Positions 16,774 through 25,523 of a stretch of DNA of 64,000 nucleotides are shown in pieces. The notes beneath the pieces are model-generated. The model saw nothing but the letters and a program-made list of their open reading frames with translations, ran no database searches and was not told where the DNA came from. Made by a program: the position numbers and the translations under genes. The stretch comes from an uncultured Eubacteriales bacterium (GTDB taxonomy: Bacteria; Bacillota; Clostridia; Oscillospirales; Acutalibacteraceae), in contig ONFG01000012.1 of assembly GCA_900317025.1 (NCBI GenBank), forward strand, positions 1 through 64,000. Direction: 5' to 3'. The stretch's first letter is position 1; each line of letters starts with the position of its first letter.

Positions 16774-17502
16774 GTGATTATATTGAAAAAAATAGCAAAA
16801 CCTATCCTCGAGCTTTCCGGCGTCTGCCGATCGGACAAGAAGTCTGCGGTTGAGCGCCTAGACCTCTCCGTTCCGAGCGGCGACAGCTTCGCGGTGCTCT
16901 ACAAAAACAACGACAACATCTCCCTGCTTCTCGAGATATTAAGCGGCAGAGTGCCGCCCAAAAAAGGCAAGGTCTTCTTTAAGGGCGACGACATCACAGG
17001 CGTAAAAAATGTTTTCGGCGTAGTCGTGAAAGACCCGACCACGCCCAAGCGCAAAACGGTCGCCGACGCCGCTGCAGCTCCCGTCGTGAAGAGGGGGCTT
17101 TCAAGGGAGCTTGCAGGAGTTCTGACGGCAAAGGAGCTTAAAGCAATCGGGCTTGAAAAGCTTGGCGCGAAGCAGTTTTCGGAGCTTTCGCCGATCGAAG
17201 CGGCAAAGGCACACATCTTCATGGCGTATATGTGCTCTCACGAATTCATCACGATCGACGAGCCGTTTTCCACACTTTCCGAAAGCGAGCGCGAGGATGC
17301 TCTTGTCTGGCTCGAGGGGCTTTGCCGCGGCTCAAAGCTGTCGCTGCTCGTCTTCACCAAAGACCTCGACCTTGCGGTTCGGCTCGGCGATTACGTAATG
17401 GTCGCCGACAACAACACCGCCTCAAAGGGCATCATCGCGATCGAAAAGGGCAAGGAAAAGCTTGCGGCAAAGCGCCTGTCCGATATTTACGATTCAGTGT
17501 GA
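16774..17502 (+). CDS. Degenerate ABC-type ATPase without a P-loop
   Basis: A 242-residue protein with the outline of an ABC transporter ATPase but eroded catalytic motifs. The opening (ILELSGVCRSDKKSAVERLDLSVPSGDSFAVL) matches the family, yet the Walker A site reads YKNNDNISLLLEILSG (about 43-58) with no GxxGxGK[ST]. The signature is LSPIEAAKA (138-146) instead of LSGGQ. Walker B FITIDEP (158-164) and D-loop STLSE survive, and the H-loop histidine is missing. The start could be GTG 16774 or TTG 16783. It follows sbcC by 28 bp, so it may be co-transcribed. No permease is nearby. It may be a binding or regulatory relic rather than an ATPase. Confidence 0.7.
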   Translation: MIILKKIAKPILELSGVCRSDKKSAVERLDLSVPSGDSFAVLYKNNDNISLLLEILSGRVPPKKGKVFFKGDDITGVKNVFGVVVKDPTTPKRKTVADAAAAPVVKRGLSRELAGVLTAKELKAIGLEKLGAKQFSELSPIEAAKAHIFMAYMCSHEFITIDEPFSTLSESEREDALVWLEGLCRGSKLSLLVFTKDLDLAVRLGDYVMVADNNTASKGIIAIEKGKEKLAAKRLSDIYDSV

Positions 17503-17521
17503 TACATCAAACATGCACAAA

Positions 17522-17554
17522 AAACCGGCTCGGGATTGAGCCGGTTTCGTTTTT
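17522..17554. terminator. Bidirectional terminator between the ABC-like gene and thrH
   Basis: Perfect stem AAACCGGCTC / GAGCCGGTTT with T tracts on both sides (CGTTTTTGTTT on plus, TTTTTTG on minus). It serves the convergent sbcDC-ABC and arginine-cluster transcripts. Confidence 0.88.
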
Positions 17555-17559
17555 GTTTA

Positions 17560-18162
17560 TCAGACGAGAGCCGCCTTGATGGCTGCCATAAGCTCGTCGT
17601 AGGTTTCAAATGCGGGGAGATCCGGGTTATCCGCCTTGATCTTGTCGGTGCTCTTGAAGAGGAAGCCCGCCTTGCTTGCCTTTATCATGCCGAGGTCGTT
17701 GTAGCTGTCGCCGCTTGCGATCGTTTCAAAGCCGATCGACTGCAGAGCCTTAACGGTCGCGTACTTCGAGTTCTCAACGCGCATCTTAAAGCCTGTTACC
17801 TCGCCGCTCTCTGCTACCTCAAGCGTGTTGCAGAAGATGGTCGGCATACCAAGCTTCTTCATGAGCGGAGCCGCGAACTGCGTGAACGTATCGCTGATGA
17901 TGATTACCTGACAAAGTGTTCTCAGCTCGTCGAGGAACTCCTTTGCGCCCGGCATCGGATCGATCGTTGCGATAACGTCCTGGATCTCTTTAAGGCCGAG
18001 ACCGTGCTCCTTAAGGATAGCGAGCCTGTACTGCATGAGCTTGTTGTAATCCGGCTCGTCACGGGTCGTTCTTTTAAGCTCGGGGATACCCGTAGCCTCT
18101 GCGAATGCGATCCAGATCTCGGGAACGAGAACACCTTCAAGGTCTAAGCAAGTAATGTACAT
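17560..18162 (-). CDS. thrH: ThrH-like phosphoserine phosphatase / homoserine phosphotransferase
   Basis: HAD-superfamily enzyme. ThrH proteins hydrolyse phosphoserine and can transfer its phosphate to homoserine. The 200-residue protein has the ThrH-specific first motif DLEGVLVPEIW (nucleophile Asp7), motif II ISDTF, and the Mg-binding motif SGDSYNDLGM. ATG 18162 is chosen over TTG 18171 because AGAAAGGA lies 8-9 bases before it. It is the last gene of the arginine cluster, 27 bp after the nucleotidyltransferase gene. The link to arginine synthesis is not obvious; it may simply share the transcript. Confidence 0.85.
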   Translation of the reverse strand: MYITCLDLEGVLVPEIWIAFAEATGIPELKRTTRDEPDYNKLMQYRLAILKEHGLGLKEIQDVIATIDPMPGAKEFLDELRTLCQVIIISDTFTQFAAPLMKKLGMPTIFCNTLEVAESGEVTGFKMRVENSKYATVKALQSIGFETIASGDSYNDLGMIKASKAGFLFKSTDKIKADNPDLPAFETYDELMAAIKAALV

Positions 18163-18189
18163 TTTGATCAATTCCTTTCTGCGGAGAGA

Positions 18190-18960
18190 TCAGACGATCT
18201 TCTCCGTTTCCTTAACTATACTTTCAATAATATCAGACACGTCGCCGCGGAACATATTCTCAAAAAGCTTCGTGAGATTTTCGCTGAAATTCTCCGGGAG
18301 TATTTTGCATTCCTTCTCGCATATCTGAACGAGGCGTTTCTCGCCCGGGTGAGTCATTTCGTTCACAGCGAAGATCACGTCGAAGTAGCTTTCAAGAAAA
18401 GCCGAGACTCGGTGATTGACACTTACGTAGTCACGGCGGCTGTACGCCTTTTTGATCTGATCGTCATATGACGGCAAAAAGCCCGTAAGCAGTGCCATGT
18501 TGCGCTTGATGATGGCTTCCTTCAGCTCCTTAGGGTAGCTGCACTGCGCCTTTTCACGAAGCTTTGTGTATCTGCCGCTCTTGTCGAAGACGATCATGCT
18601 CGTCCTGACGTTGTGCCAGAAGCAGGTAGTGTAGCCGTTTCGCGCCATGTGGCGTTCAAGCGTGTAATCGAGCACCTTTTCGATATCGGAAAGCCTGCGG
18701 TAGATGATGTCCGCTTTGATGCCGCCCTTTACAACGATGTTGTCTTCGCTTTCAAAGTAGACGTTGCCTATTTCCGCTCTTTCACACAGCGGAAGCAGGA
18801 TCTCACTCCTCTTCTCCTCGGAGATGGGCGTATCGGAATATACGTAAAGGTCGTAGTCAGACTTTTCGTCGTCGTAACCCGAGGCTCTTGAGCCTGCGAG
18901 CGCGAGAGCGTCCGCCTCCGGGATCGACTTCAGTGCTTCGTAAAGCTGATCTATCGTCAT
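18190..18960 (-). CDS. Nucleotidyltransferase-fold protein with DUF4037-like C-terminus
   Basis: A 256-residue protein with an N-terminal pol-beta-type nucleotidyltransferase motif: GSR at 23-25 and the metal-binding pair D35/D37 in SDYDLYVY. The remainder is helical and resembles DUF4037 proteins, whose substrate is unknown. Start ATG 18960 lies 8 bases after AGGAG. It sits between argF (29 bp) and thrH (27 bp) in the same direction, so it is probably co-transcribed with them. It could modify a small molecule or an RNA; nothing in the sequence decides. Confidence 0.75.
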   Translation of the reverse strand: MTIDQLYEALKSIPEADALALAGSRASGYDDEKSDYDLYVYSDTPISEEKRSEILLPLCERAEIGNVYFESEDNIVVKGGIKADIIYRRLSDIEKVLDYTLERHMARNGYTTCFWHNVRTSMIVFDKSGRYTKLREKAQCSYPKELKEAIIKRNMALLTGFLPSYDDQIKKAYSRRDYVSVNHRVSAFLESYFDVIFAVNEMTHPGEKRLVQICEKECKILPENFSENLTKLFENMFRGDVSDIIESIVKETEKIV

Positions 18961-18989
18961 AATAAACACTCCTTGCAGAAAAGCCGCTC

Positions 18990-19895
<906 letters not shown>

Positions 19896-19960
19896 CTTCT
19901 GTGATCCTTTCTGAATTTGTATATCAGCCGACCGCAAGCCTTTTGCGGCCGGCGTTTTGT

Positions 19961-22900
19961 TTATTTCTTGTCGTTTTCTTCGTCGTCGAGTGTTTCGAGG
20001 ATCGTCTGCTCGAGGATATCAAGGCCCTCGTCGATGTCTTCATACTCGATGTTGAGCGGCGGGAGAAGCCTTACAAGGCTCTTCGCAGTGAGGACGAGAA
20101 GTCCGTTTTCGGCGCACTTGCCGAGAACTTCTCCGGCGTTGTCCTTCTCAAGCACGATACCAATCATCATACCGAGACCTCTTACCTCCTTGACGCCCTT
20201 CATCTCCTTTATGCGGGTGCGCATATACTCGCCCTTCTCTCTGACGCCGGCGAGGAACTCCTCGTCGGAGACGATCTCTAGGATCTTGAGCGCACCGGCG
20301 CAGGCGATCGGGTTGCCGCCGAAGGTCGTGCCGTTGGTACCTGCGGAAAGAACGTCTTTAAGCTTTTCGTTGCACATGCACGCAGAAAGCGGTAAGCCGC
20401 CGCTGAGCGCCTTCGCCGAGGTGATAACGTCCGGCTCGATGCCGAAGTTTTCGTAGCAGTAGAGCTTGCCGGTTCTGCCGACGCCCGTCTGGATCTCGTC
20501 GACGATGAGCAGAAGGTCGCGTTCCTTACAGTAAGCCGCGAGGTCCTGAACGAACTTCTTGTCGAGCGGATTTACGCCGCCCTCGCCTTGGATAAGCTCG
20601 ATCATAACGGCGCAGGTGTCGTCAGTGGTGCAGGCCTTGATGCTCTCCATGTCGTTTGCCTTAGCGAAGCTGAAGCCCTCGGTAAACGGCGTGAAGTACT
20701 TGTGGAACACGTCCTGACCCGTTGCGGAGAGCGTTGTGATCGTTCTGCCGTGGAAGGAGTTTTCAAGCGTAATGATATGGGTGTGCTTCTCGCCGAAGCG
20801 GTCGCTGCCGTACTTTCTGGCGATCTTGATCGCACACTCGTTTGCCTCCGCGCCCGAGTTTGCAAAGAACACCTTGCTGAAGCCCGTCTTCATGCAGAGC
20901 ATTTCCGCAAGGGAGATCTGGGTCGTGTTGTAGTAGAGGTTCGACGTATGCTGAACACTATAGATCTGCTTTTCCACCGCCTCGCCCCATCTGCCGTCGG
21001 CATAGCCGAGAGCGTTTACACCGATGCCGGAAGTGAAGTCGATATACTTCTTATTGTTGATGTCGTAGGCAACAGAACCAAAACCTCTTTCCAGGACTAC
21101 GGGAACACGCTTGTAAACGTGCATCATCGTCTGCTCCTCGGTCTGCTTGACGATGTCGAAGATCGTCATTTCGTCGAGGTCTTCCTCCTCGTTTTCGGTA
21201 GCAGGCTTTCCGTCCGTTTTTTCTTCTGGTTTGGCATCTGTCTTTTCGTCCGGTTTTTCGTCGGGCTTCTTATCGACCTGCTTTTCGCCGCTGCCCTCGA
21301 TGAGCTTTGCAGCCTCTTCGGCTTGCTCTCCCCTTCTTCTTACCTTAACGACCGCAAGGTAAATGATGAGCATAAGCAAGCACACCGCGGAGATAAACGC
21401 TCCGTAGAACGTACCCTGGGTGTGGTAATCGAAGCGGACCGTGCTCTCCTGACCTGCGGGGATCTTGACCGTCATGAAGCCGTAGTCGATGACACGGACC
21501 TCAGCCTTGCTGCCGTTGACGGTCGCGCTCCAGCCCTTATCGTAAGGCACGGAGATAAAGACGTACTCCTCGTCCTCGCCCGCCGTTATCTTGAACTCAA
21601 AGCCTTTTTTGTCGCGTGAGAAGTCGGTGCAGCCTGCCGCGATCCTGGCCTCGCACGCCTTAAAATACTCTTCCTGCGTATAATCGAAGTCTTCGGGGAA
21701 CACCTGCTTCATATTTGCCGCCGTCATGTTGAACATATCGTCGATAGACTCCGTAACGAGCGTATCGCAAAGAACAAGATGAGAAAACTGAGGCGGTATC
21801 TTCTCGAAATCGGACGAGAGCATGAACTTGTCAAACGTTGTCGCGATCGGCACAGCGTACTCGTTTTCGTAGATGTCAAAGCCGTTCCACGTTTTGAGCA
21901 GCTTCCAGCCGGGCAGGATAACGTCGCCGTTCTCGTCCTTGAGAGTAAGTACGTTGTCGCTGTGGTTGAACATATACTTATCAGCGAAAATGCTCCTTAG
22001 ACCGTACATACCGGTCGGAAGGTTTGAGAGCGTTTCGCGGGTAAACCCGATACCCTCATAAAACTTTGTGATAGAGCCATTTACAAGGCTATGGAACGAT
22101 CCGAAGCCGGGTATCTTCCAGAACATCGTGAGGTTGTCGTCCTCGTTGTAAACGCCGGGAGCGTGAAGATCGCTCATCTTTGCGTCGACGAATTCATCGT
22201 TGTCGCTGTCAATGGCCGCATAATCGAGCGTACCGACGCTGTCCTTGTCGTAGGCAAGGTGGCTGTAGGAGAATTTTGTGACGGTATCTGAGCGCCACTG
22301 CTGGATATCGTCTATGCCCATATCCTCTTCATATGTGATATACCCGTTGTTTATGAGGCTGAGCGGCACCGCGCCCTGATACTTGCTGCTAACATAAGTA
22401 GAAGCGAGCGTCGTAAGGATAGCAGCGGAGACTATCAGCGCGCCAAAACGGTTATATACTTCTCTTTTTTCTTTGTAAAGGCGCAAAAACAGCAAACAGA
22501 TCGCTATATTGATGAATGCGACTGCCGCAAAAATCCAGAAATCACCCGACGAGCCGGAAAGACCGATCTTTGTTGTCTCAATGTCGTCACTGACGGTCTT
22601 GACAGGCGTTAGCCCTATCACAAGAACGATGACGGCCGTTATGACCCCATTGAGCACGATCGACTTTTTCCACTTCGTTGACGGGTCTTCAAGCGCCGTC
22701 ACGGAGCCAAGCGCCATGATAAGGAGAAGCATGAAGAACCAGCGCAGGTACTTCGCGTCTGTAAAGAACTGGAACGTACTGTTAAGACCGGGGATAAACA
22801 TAAACACGGCGCATACAGCATAGAACACTCTGATCCACTTGTTCCTGTGCTTGTTGAGTATCACCGCGAAAACGCCCGACATTCCAAACACCGGCAGATA

Positions 22901-23830
22901 CGCCGTAATGGAACACCATGTCGTGTTATAGTCGGTGATGTATGTGTTGGCGTCTGCATACTCCGGCGGCATAAAGAACGAGATGATCGTATTGATGTAA
23001 ACGTAGCCCGTATTGTAGACCCAGAAGCCCCAGCCCCCAAGGCCGCTTGCCGATACACGGTTATTCCCGACAAGGTGATAGACTGTCGGCAAAAGTATCA
23101 GTGCCGCGATGCCCGTACCGAGAACCGCCTCAAAGCCGAGGTAAAAGACGCGGCGTGCGTCTATCTTGTAAGACTTCGTTATCATTCTCACAAGCCAGTA
23201 GATCAGGCAGAAAACGACCTCACCGGCAAAGAGGTAGTAATTTGTGAGCGCGCTTAGCGCAACGGCCGCCGCAAACCAGCCCCGCTTGTCCTCGTAGATG
23301 TACATATCGAGGGCAACGAGCAAAAGCGGGAAGATCGCCATAGCGTCGATAAAGTGGAACACCAGGTTGTACATCGCCGCGCCGGAAAATGCGTAGAGCA
23401 AAGCGCCGATGAGCGCGTTGTACCTGTTCTTGGTGTAGCGCTTTAAGAACAGGTACGCCGAAAGCGACGAAATACCGAACTTCACTATCGTGAGCGGCCC
23501 CATAACGTAAGGCACAGCCTTCGAGGGGAACAAGAGCAGCACCCAGAAGAACGGGCTGCCGAGGTTATAGAAGGAATAACTTCCCACAAACGACGAGCCG
23601 AGGTCGGTGTACCAGTTCCAGCCCCATTCGCCCTTGTGGATAGCATCCACCATGAGCTGATAGAACGGGATGACCTGGAAATTGTAGTCGCCGTAGTAAA
23701 GGAACATTCCCTTTTCCAGTATCATTGACGGAATAACGAACACAGCCGCTATTACCGCGCCCCACAGAAAAGCCTTCAGCGCAAACCTCTCGCGCTTTTT
23801 CCCGTGAGGCTTCAAGACGTTTTCTTTCAT
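19961..23830 (-). CDS. argD: YfhO-type membrane protein fused in frame to acetylornithine aminotransferase
   Basis: One uninterrupted frame of 1289 codons. Residues 1 to about 830 are a full-length YfhO family protein: many membrane segments, the family motif GDYNFQVIPFYQ near residue 47, and a large outer domain before a last membrane helix near 815-832. YfhO proteins act in glycosylation of cell-surface polymers. A Lys/Glu/Pro/Asp-rich linker (about 835-887) leads without a stop into a complete ArgD (888-1289, 402 residues) with NSGAEANE, SFHGRT and the PLP lysine in TSAKALSGG. ArgD makes N-acetylornithine with glutamate as amino donor. Met888 (codon at 21167-21169) matches the usual ArgD start, and GAGGAGGAAG (21181-21190) and GAGGAG (21134-21139) could support internal initiation. 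The cluster has no other argD. Confidence 0.85.
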   Translation of the reverse strand: MKENVLKPHGKKRERFALKAFLWGAVIAAVFVIPSMILEKGMFLYYGDYNFQVIPFYQLMVDAIHKGEWGWNWYTDLGSSFVGSYSFYNLGSPFFWVLLLFPSKAVPYVMGPLTIVKFGISSLSAYLFLKRYTKNRYNALIGALLYAFSGAAMYNLVFHFIDAMAIFPLLLVALDMYIYEDKRGWFAAAVALSALTNYYLFAGEVVFCLIYWLVRMITKSYKIDARRVFYLGFEAVLGTGIAALILLPTVYHLVGNNRVSASGLGGWGFWVYNTGYVYINTIISFFMPPEYADANTYITDYNTTWCSITAYLPVFGMSGVFAVILNKHRNKWIRVFYAVCAVFMFIPGLNSTFQFFTDAKYLRWFFMLLLIMALGSVTALEDPSTKWKKSIVLNGVITAVIVLVIGLTPVKTVSDDIETTKIGLSGSSGDFWIFAAVAFINIAICLLFLRLYKEKREVYNRFGALIVSAAILTTLASTYVSSKYQGAVPLSLINNGYITYEEDMGIDDIQQWRSDTVTKFSYSHLAYDKDSVGTLDYAAIDSDNDEFVDAKMSDLHAPGVYNEDDNLTMFWKIPGFGSFHSLVNGSITKFYEGIGFTRETLSNLPTGMYGLRSIFADKYMFNHSDNVLTLKDENGDVILPGWKLLKTWNGFDIYENEYAVPIATTFDKFMLSSDFEKIPPQFSHLVLCDTLVTESIDDMFNMTAANMKQVFPEDFDYTQEEYFKACEARIAAGCTDFSRDKKGFEFKITAGEDEEYVFISVPYDKGWSATVNGSKAEVRVIDYGFMTVKIPAGQESTVRFDYHTQGTFYGAFISAVCLLMLIIYLAVVKVRRRGEQAEEAAKLIEGSGEKQVDKKPDEKPDEKTDAKPEEKTDGKPATENEEEDLDEMTIFDIVKQTEEQTMMHVYKRVPVVLERGFGSVAYDINNKKYIDFTSGIGVNALGYADGRWGEAVEKQIYSVQHTSNLYYNTTQISLAEMLCMKTGFSKVFFANSGAEANECAIKIARKYGSDRFGEKHTHIITLENSFHGRTITTLSATGQDVFHKYFTPFTEGFSFAKANDMESIKACTTDDTCAVMIELIQGEGGVNPLDKKFVQDLAAYCKERDLLLIVDEIQTGVGRTGKLYCYENFGIEPDVITSAKALSGGLPLSACMCNEKLKDVLSAGTNGTTFGGNPIACAGALKILEIVSDEEFLAGVREKGEYMRTRIKEMKGVKEVRGLGMMIGIVLEKDNAGEVLGKCAENGLLVLTAKSLVRLLPPLNIEYEDIDEGLDILEQTILETLDDEENDKK

Positions 23831-23871
23831 AAAAACAACTCCTGTAGAAGAATAAATGCGCCCGTCGGGCG

Positions 23872-24306
23872 TTATTGACCGTTAAAGCACGAGAAGACGT
23901 AAACGTCGTCACGCCTCTCGAAGCCCATGGCAGTCCAGAAGCTCTGACCCAGAGAATTGTTGGTGTAGCAGAAGATGTGGGTCTTCGCGATGCCTGCCGA
24001 AGCAAGCGCCGCAAGCGCTTTTTCAGCCATTCTCTTTGCCGCTTTGTGGCGGCGGTAGTCCGGATGAACCGCCATGTGGTGGATAAAGCCCCTGCGCCCG
24101 TCGTGACCGCACAAAACGGTGCCGACGATCCTGCCGCCGACAACCGCCACCTGAGACATTCCAGGGTTGCGGTCAAGGTAGAAGGCTATGTTCTCCCTTC
24201 TGTCGGCATCCGAGAGCGCACGCTTCGACGTTATCTGCCACATTGCAAAGATCTCGTCATAGTCCTCGATCACCATCGGGCGTATCTCGATATTCGGTTC
24301 TTCCAT
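23872..24306 (-). CDS. GNAT family N-acetyltransferase (YpeA-like)
   Basis: A 144-residue single-domain GNAT acetyltransferase. The acetyl-CoA pyrophosphate loop is visible around HPDYRRHKAAKRM (about 85-98), preceded by the strand IVGTVLCGHDGRRGFIHHMAV, with a C-terminal WTAMGFERRDDVYVF. Its size and pattern resemble YpeA-type small-molecule or protein acetyltransferases. It lies between argB and the yfhO::argD gene, 41 bp ahead of the latter, and has RBS AAAGGAG. Since argJ supplies acetylglutamate synthase activity here, this need not be an NAGS. Substrate unknown. Confidence 0.85.
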   Translation of the reverse strand: MEEPNIEIRPMVIEDYDEIFAMWQITSKRALSDADRRENIAFYLDRNPGMSQVAVVGGRIVGTVLCGHDGRRGFIHHMAVHPDYRRHKAAKRMAEKALAALASAGIAKTHIFCYTNNSLGQSFWTAMGFERRDDVYVFSCFNGQ

Positions 24307-24433
24307 TGCCTTCTCTCCTTTATGCTTATCGGCAAAGCGTTTGCCCGCCGTGGTTTTTCTTTATTGCTACTTTGACAATTAATATAGATAATCTTTATCC
24401 GTGTAGCATGATTGGAATTAATTAGAACGATTT

Positions 24434-24482
24434 GCGGGGGGCTTTCCGATCGCCCCACGCCCCTTCGGACTTCCATTTTAGA
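24434..24482 (+). repeat. Intergenic repeat, family 2, copy 1
   Basis: GC-rich block GGGGGGCTTTCCGATCGCCC followed by ACGCCCCTTCGGACTTCCA. The same order of blocks occurs inverted at 26797-26843 in the same gene cluster. Confidence 0.6.
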
Positions 24483-24510
24483 GAAAACCATTTGTGCCGT
24501 TTAATAGAAA

Positions 24511-25368
24511 TTAATAGAACATCGTTCCGATGCCTTCGGCGGTGAGCATTTCGATGAGTATCGAGTGCGGGATCCTGCCGTCGATGATGTATGCTCTCGA
24601 AACGCCTCGTCTTACCGCCTCAACGCAGCAGTCGATCTTCGGGATCATGCCGCCGCTGATTATGCCCTCACGCTTCAGCATAGGCACCTCGGAGACGTTC
24701 ACGCTGGGTATCAGCGTCGTTTCGTCGTTCTTGTCGCGAAGCAGACCTCTTATATCGGTCATGAGTATCAGCTTACATGCGCCAAGCTCCGCGGCTATTC
24801 TTGAAGCTGCGATATCGGCGTTGATGTTGTACACCTCGCCGCCCTTTCCGCTTGCGATGGTCGAGATTATCGGCACAAAGCCGTTGTTTATAACGTCGGA
24901 AATGACCTTCGGGTTTACCTCTGTGATCTCGCCGACGAAGCCGATGTCTTCGCTCGTTATGAGCTTTTCTGCGATAAGCATCTTTCCGTCAAGTCCGCAA
25001 AGACCTACAGCCGCCGCTCCCGCCTTTTGAAGGTGCTGAACGAGGCTCTTGTTCACCTTGCCCGCAAGCACCATCTGAACGATGTCGATCGTCTCCTGGT
25101 CGGTAACGCGAAGGCCGTTTACAAAGCGGCTCTCCTTGTTGACCTTTTTGAGCATCTCGGTAATTTCCGGACCGCCGCCGTGAACGAGTACAACGTTTAT
25201 GCCGACGAGCTTCAGCAGCGCGATGTCGCTCATAACTGCCTCTTTAAGCTCCTCATTTATCATGGCGTTGCCGCCGTACTTTACAACGACCGTTCTTCCG
25301 TAGTATTTCTGTATGTAAGGAAGCGCCTGCACGAGTACGTGCGCCTTCTCCGCATTTGAAATATTCAT
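24511..25368 (-). CDS. argB: Acetylglutamate kinase
   Basis: Phosphorylates N-acetylglutamate, usually the committed and arginine-inhibited step. The 285-residue amino-acid kinase has the ATP-site motif VVKYGGNAM near 27, VHGGGPEI near 62, the substrate segment GLRVTDQETIDIVQMV, and the C-terminal GGMIPKIDCC. ATG 25368 follows AAAGGAGAGACAGC. The N-terminal helix (about residues 1-20) is the segment associated with arginine-sensitive hexameric enzymes, so feedback inhibition is plausible but not proven here. Confidence 0.96.
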   Translation of the reverse strand: MNISNAEKAHVLVQALPYIQKYYGRTVVVKYGGNAMINEELKEAVMSDIALLKLVGINVVLVHGGGPEITEMLKKVNKESRFVNGLRVTDQETIDIVQMVLAGKVNKSLVQHLQKAGAAAVGLCGLDGKMLIAEKLITSEDIGFVGEITEVNPKVISDVINNGFVPIISTIASGKGGEVYNINADIAASRIAAELGACKLILMTDIRGLLRDKNDETTLIPSVNVSEVPMLKREGIISGGMIPKIDCCVEAVRRGVSRAYIIDGRIPHSILIEMLTAEGIGTMFY

Positions 25369-25383
25369 GCTGTCTCTCCTTTT

Positions 25384-25512
25384 GGGGCGCCGCCCCGTTT
25401 TTTCATCAAGAGAAATTTATCGTTAAGGGCGCTGCCCTTAAAGCCTGCGAGGGCTCCGCCCTCGACCCGCAAACCTTTTGAAGAAGGTTTGATTGAAAAC
25501 TTTCATATTATG
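25384..25512. repeat. Hairpin-rich intergenic repeat between argB and argJ
   Basis: Three GC-rich inverted repeats follow one another: GGGGC / GCCCC (about 25385-25397, with a TTTTTT tract on the plus strand), AAGGGC / GCCCTT (about 25424-25440) and GAGGGC / GCCCTC (about 25447-25465), then AAACCTT / AAGGTTT (about 25472-25490). Blocks of this type (CCGCAAACCTTTTGAA) are common between genes of Ruminococcus-like genomes, so I read it as an interspersed element rather than an operon-specific attenuator. Confidence 0.5.
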
Positions 25513-25523
25513 GATATCGGCGG

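Noticed and set aside
20588..21619. A plus-strand open frame of 343 codons opposite the argD half of the fusion.
   Set aside because: Antisense to clear ArgD motifs, with no start signals.
25384..25512. Attenuator or riboswitch controlling argB.
   Set aside because: The hairpins look like a common interspersed element, and the T tract is on the wrong strand for the arg genes.
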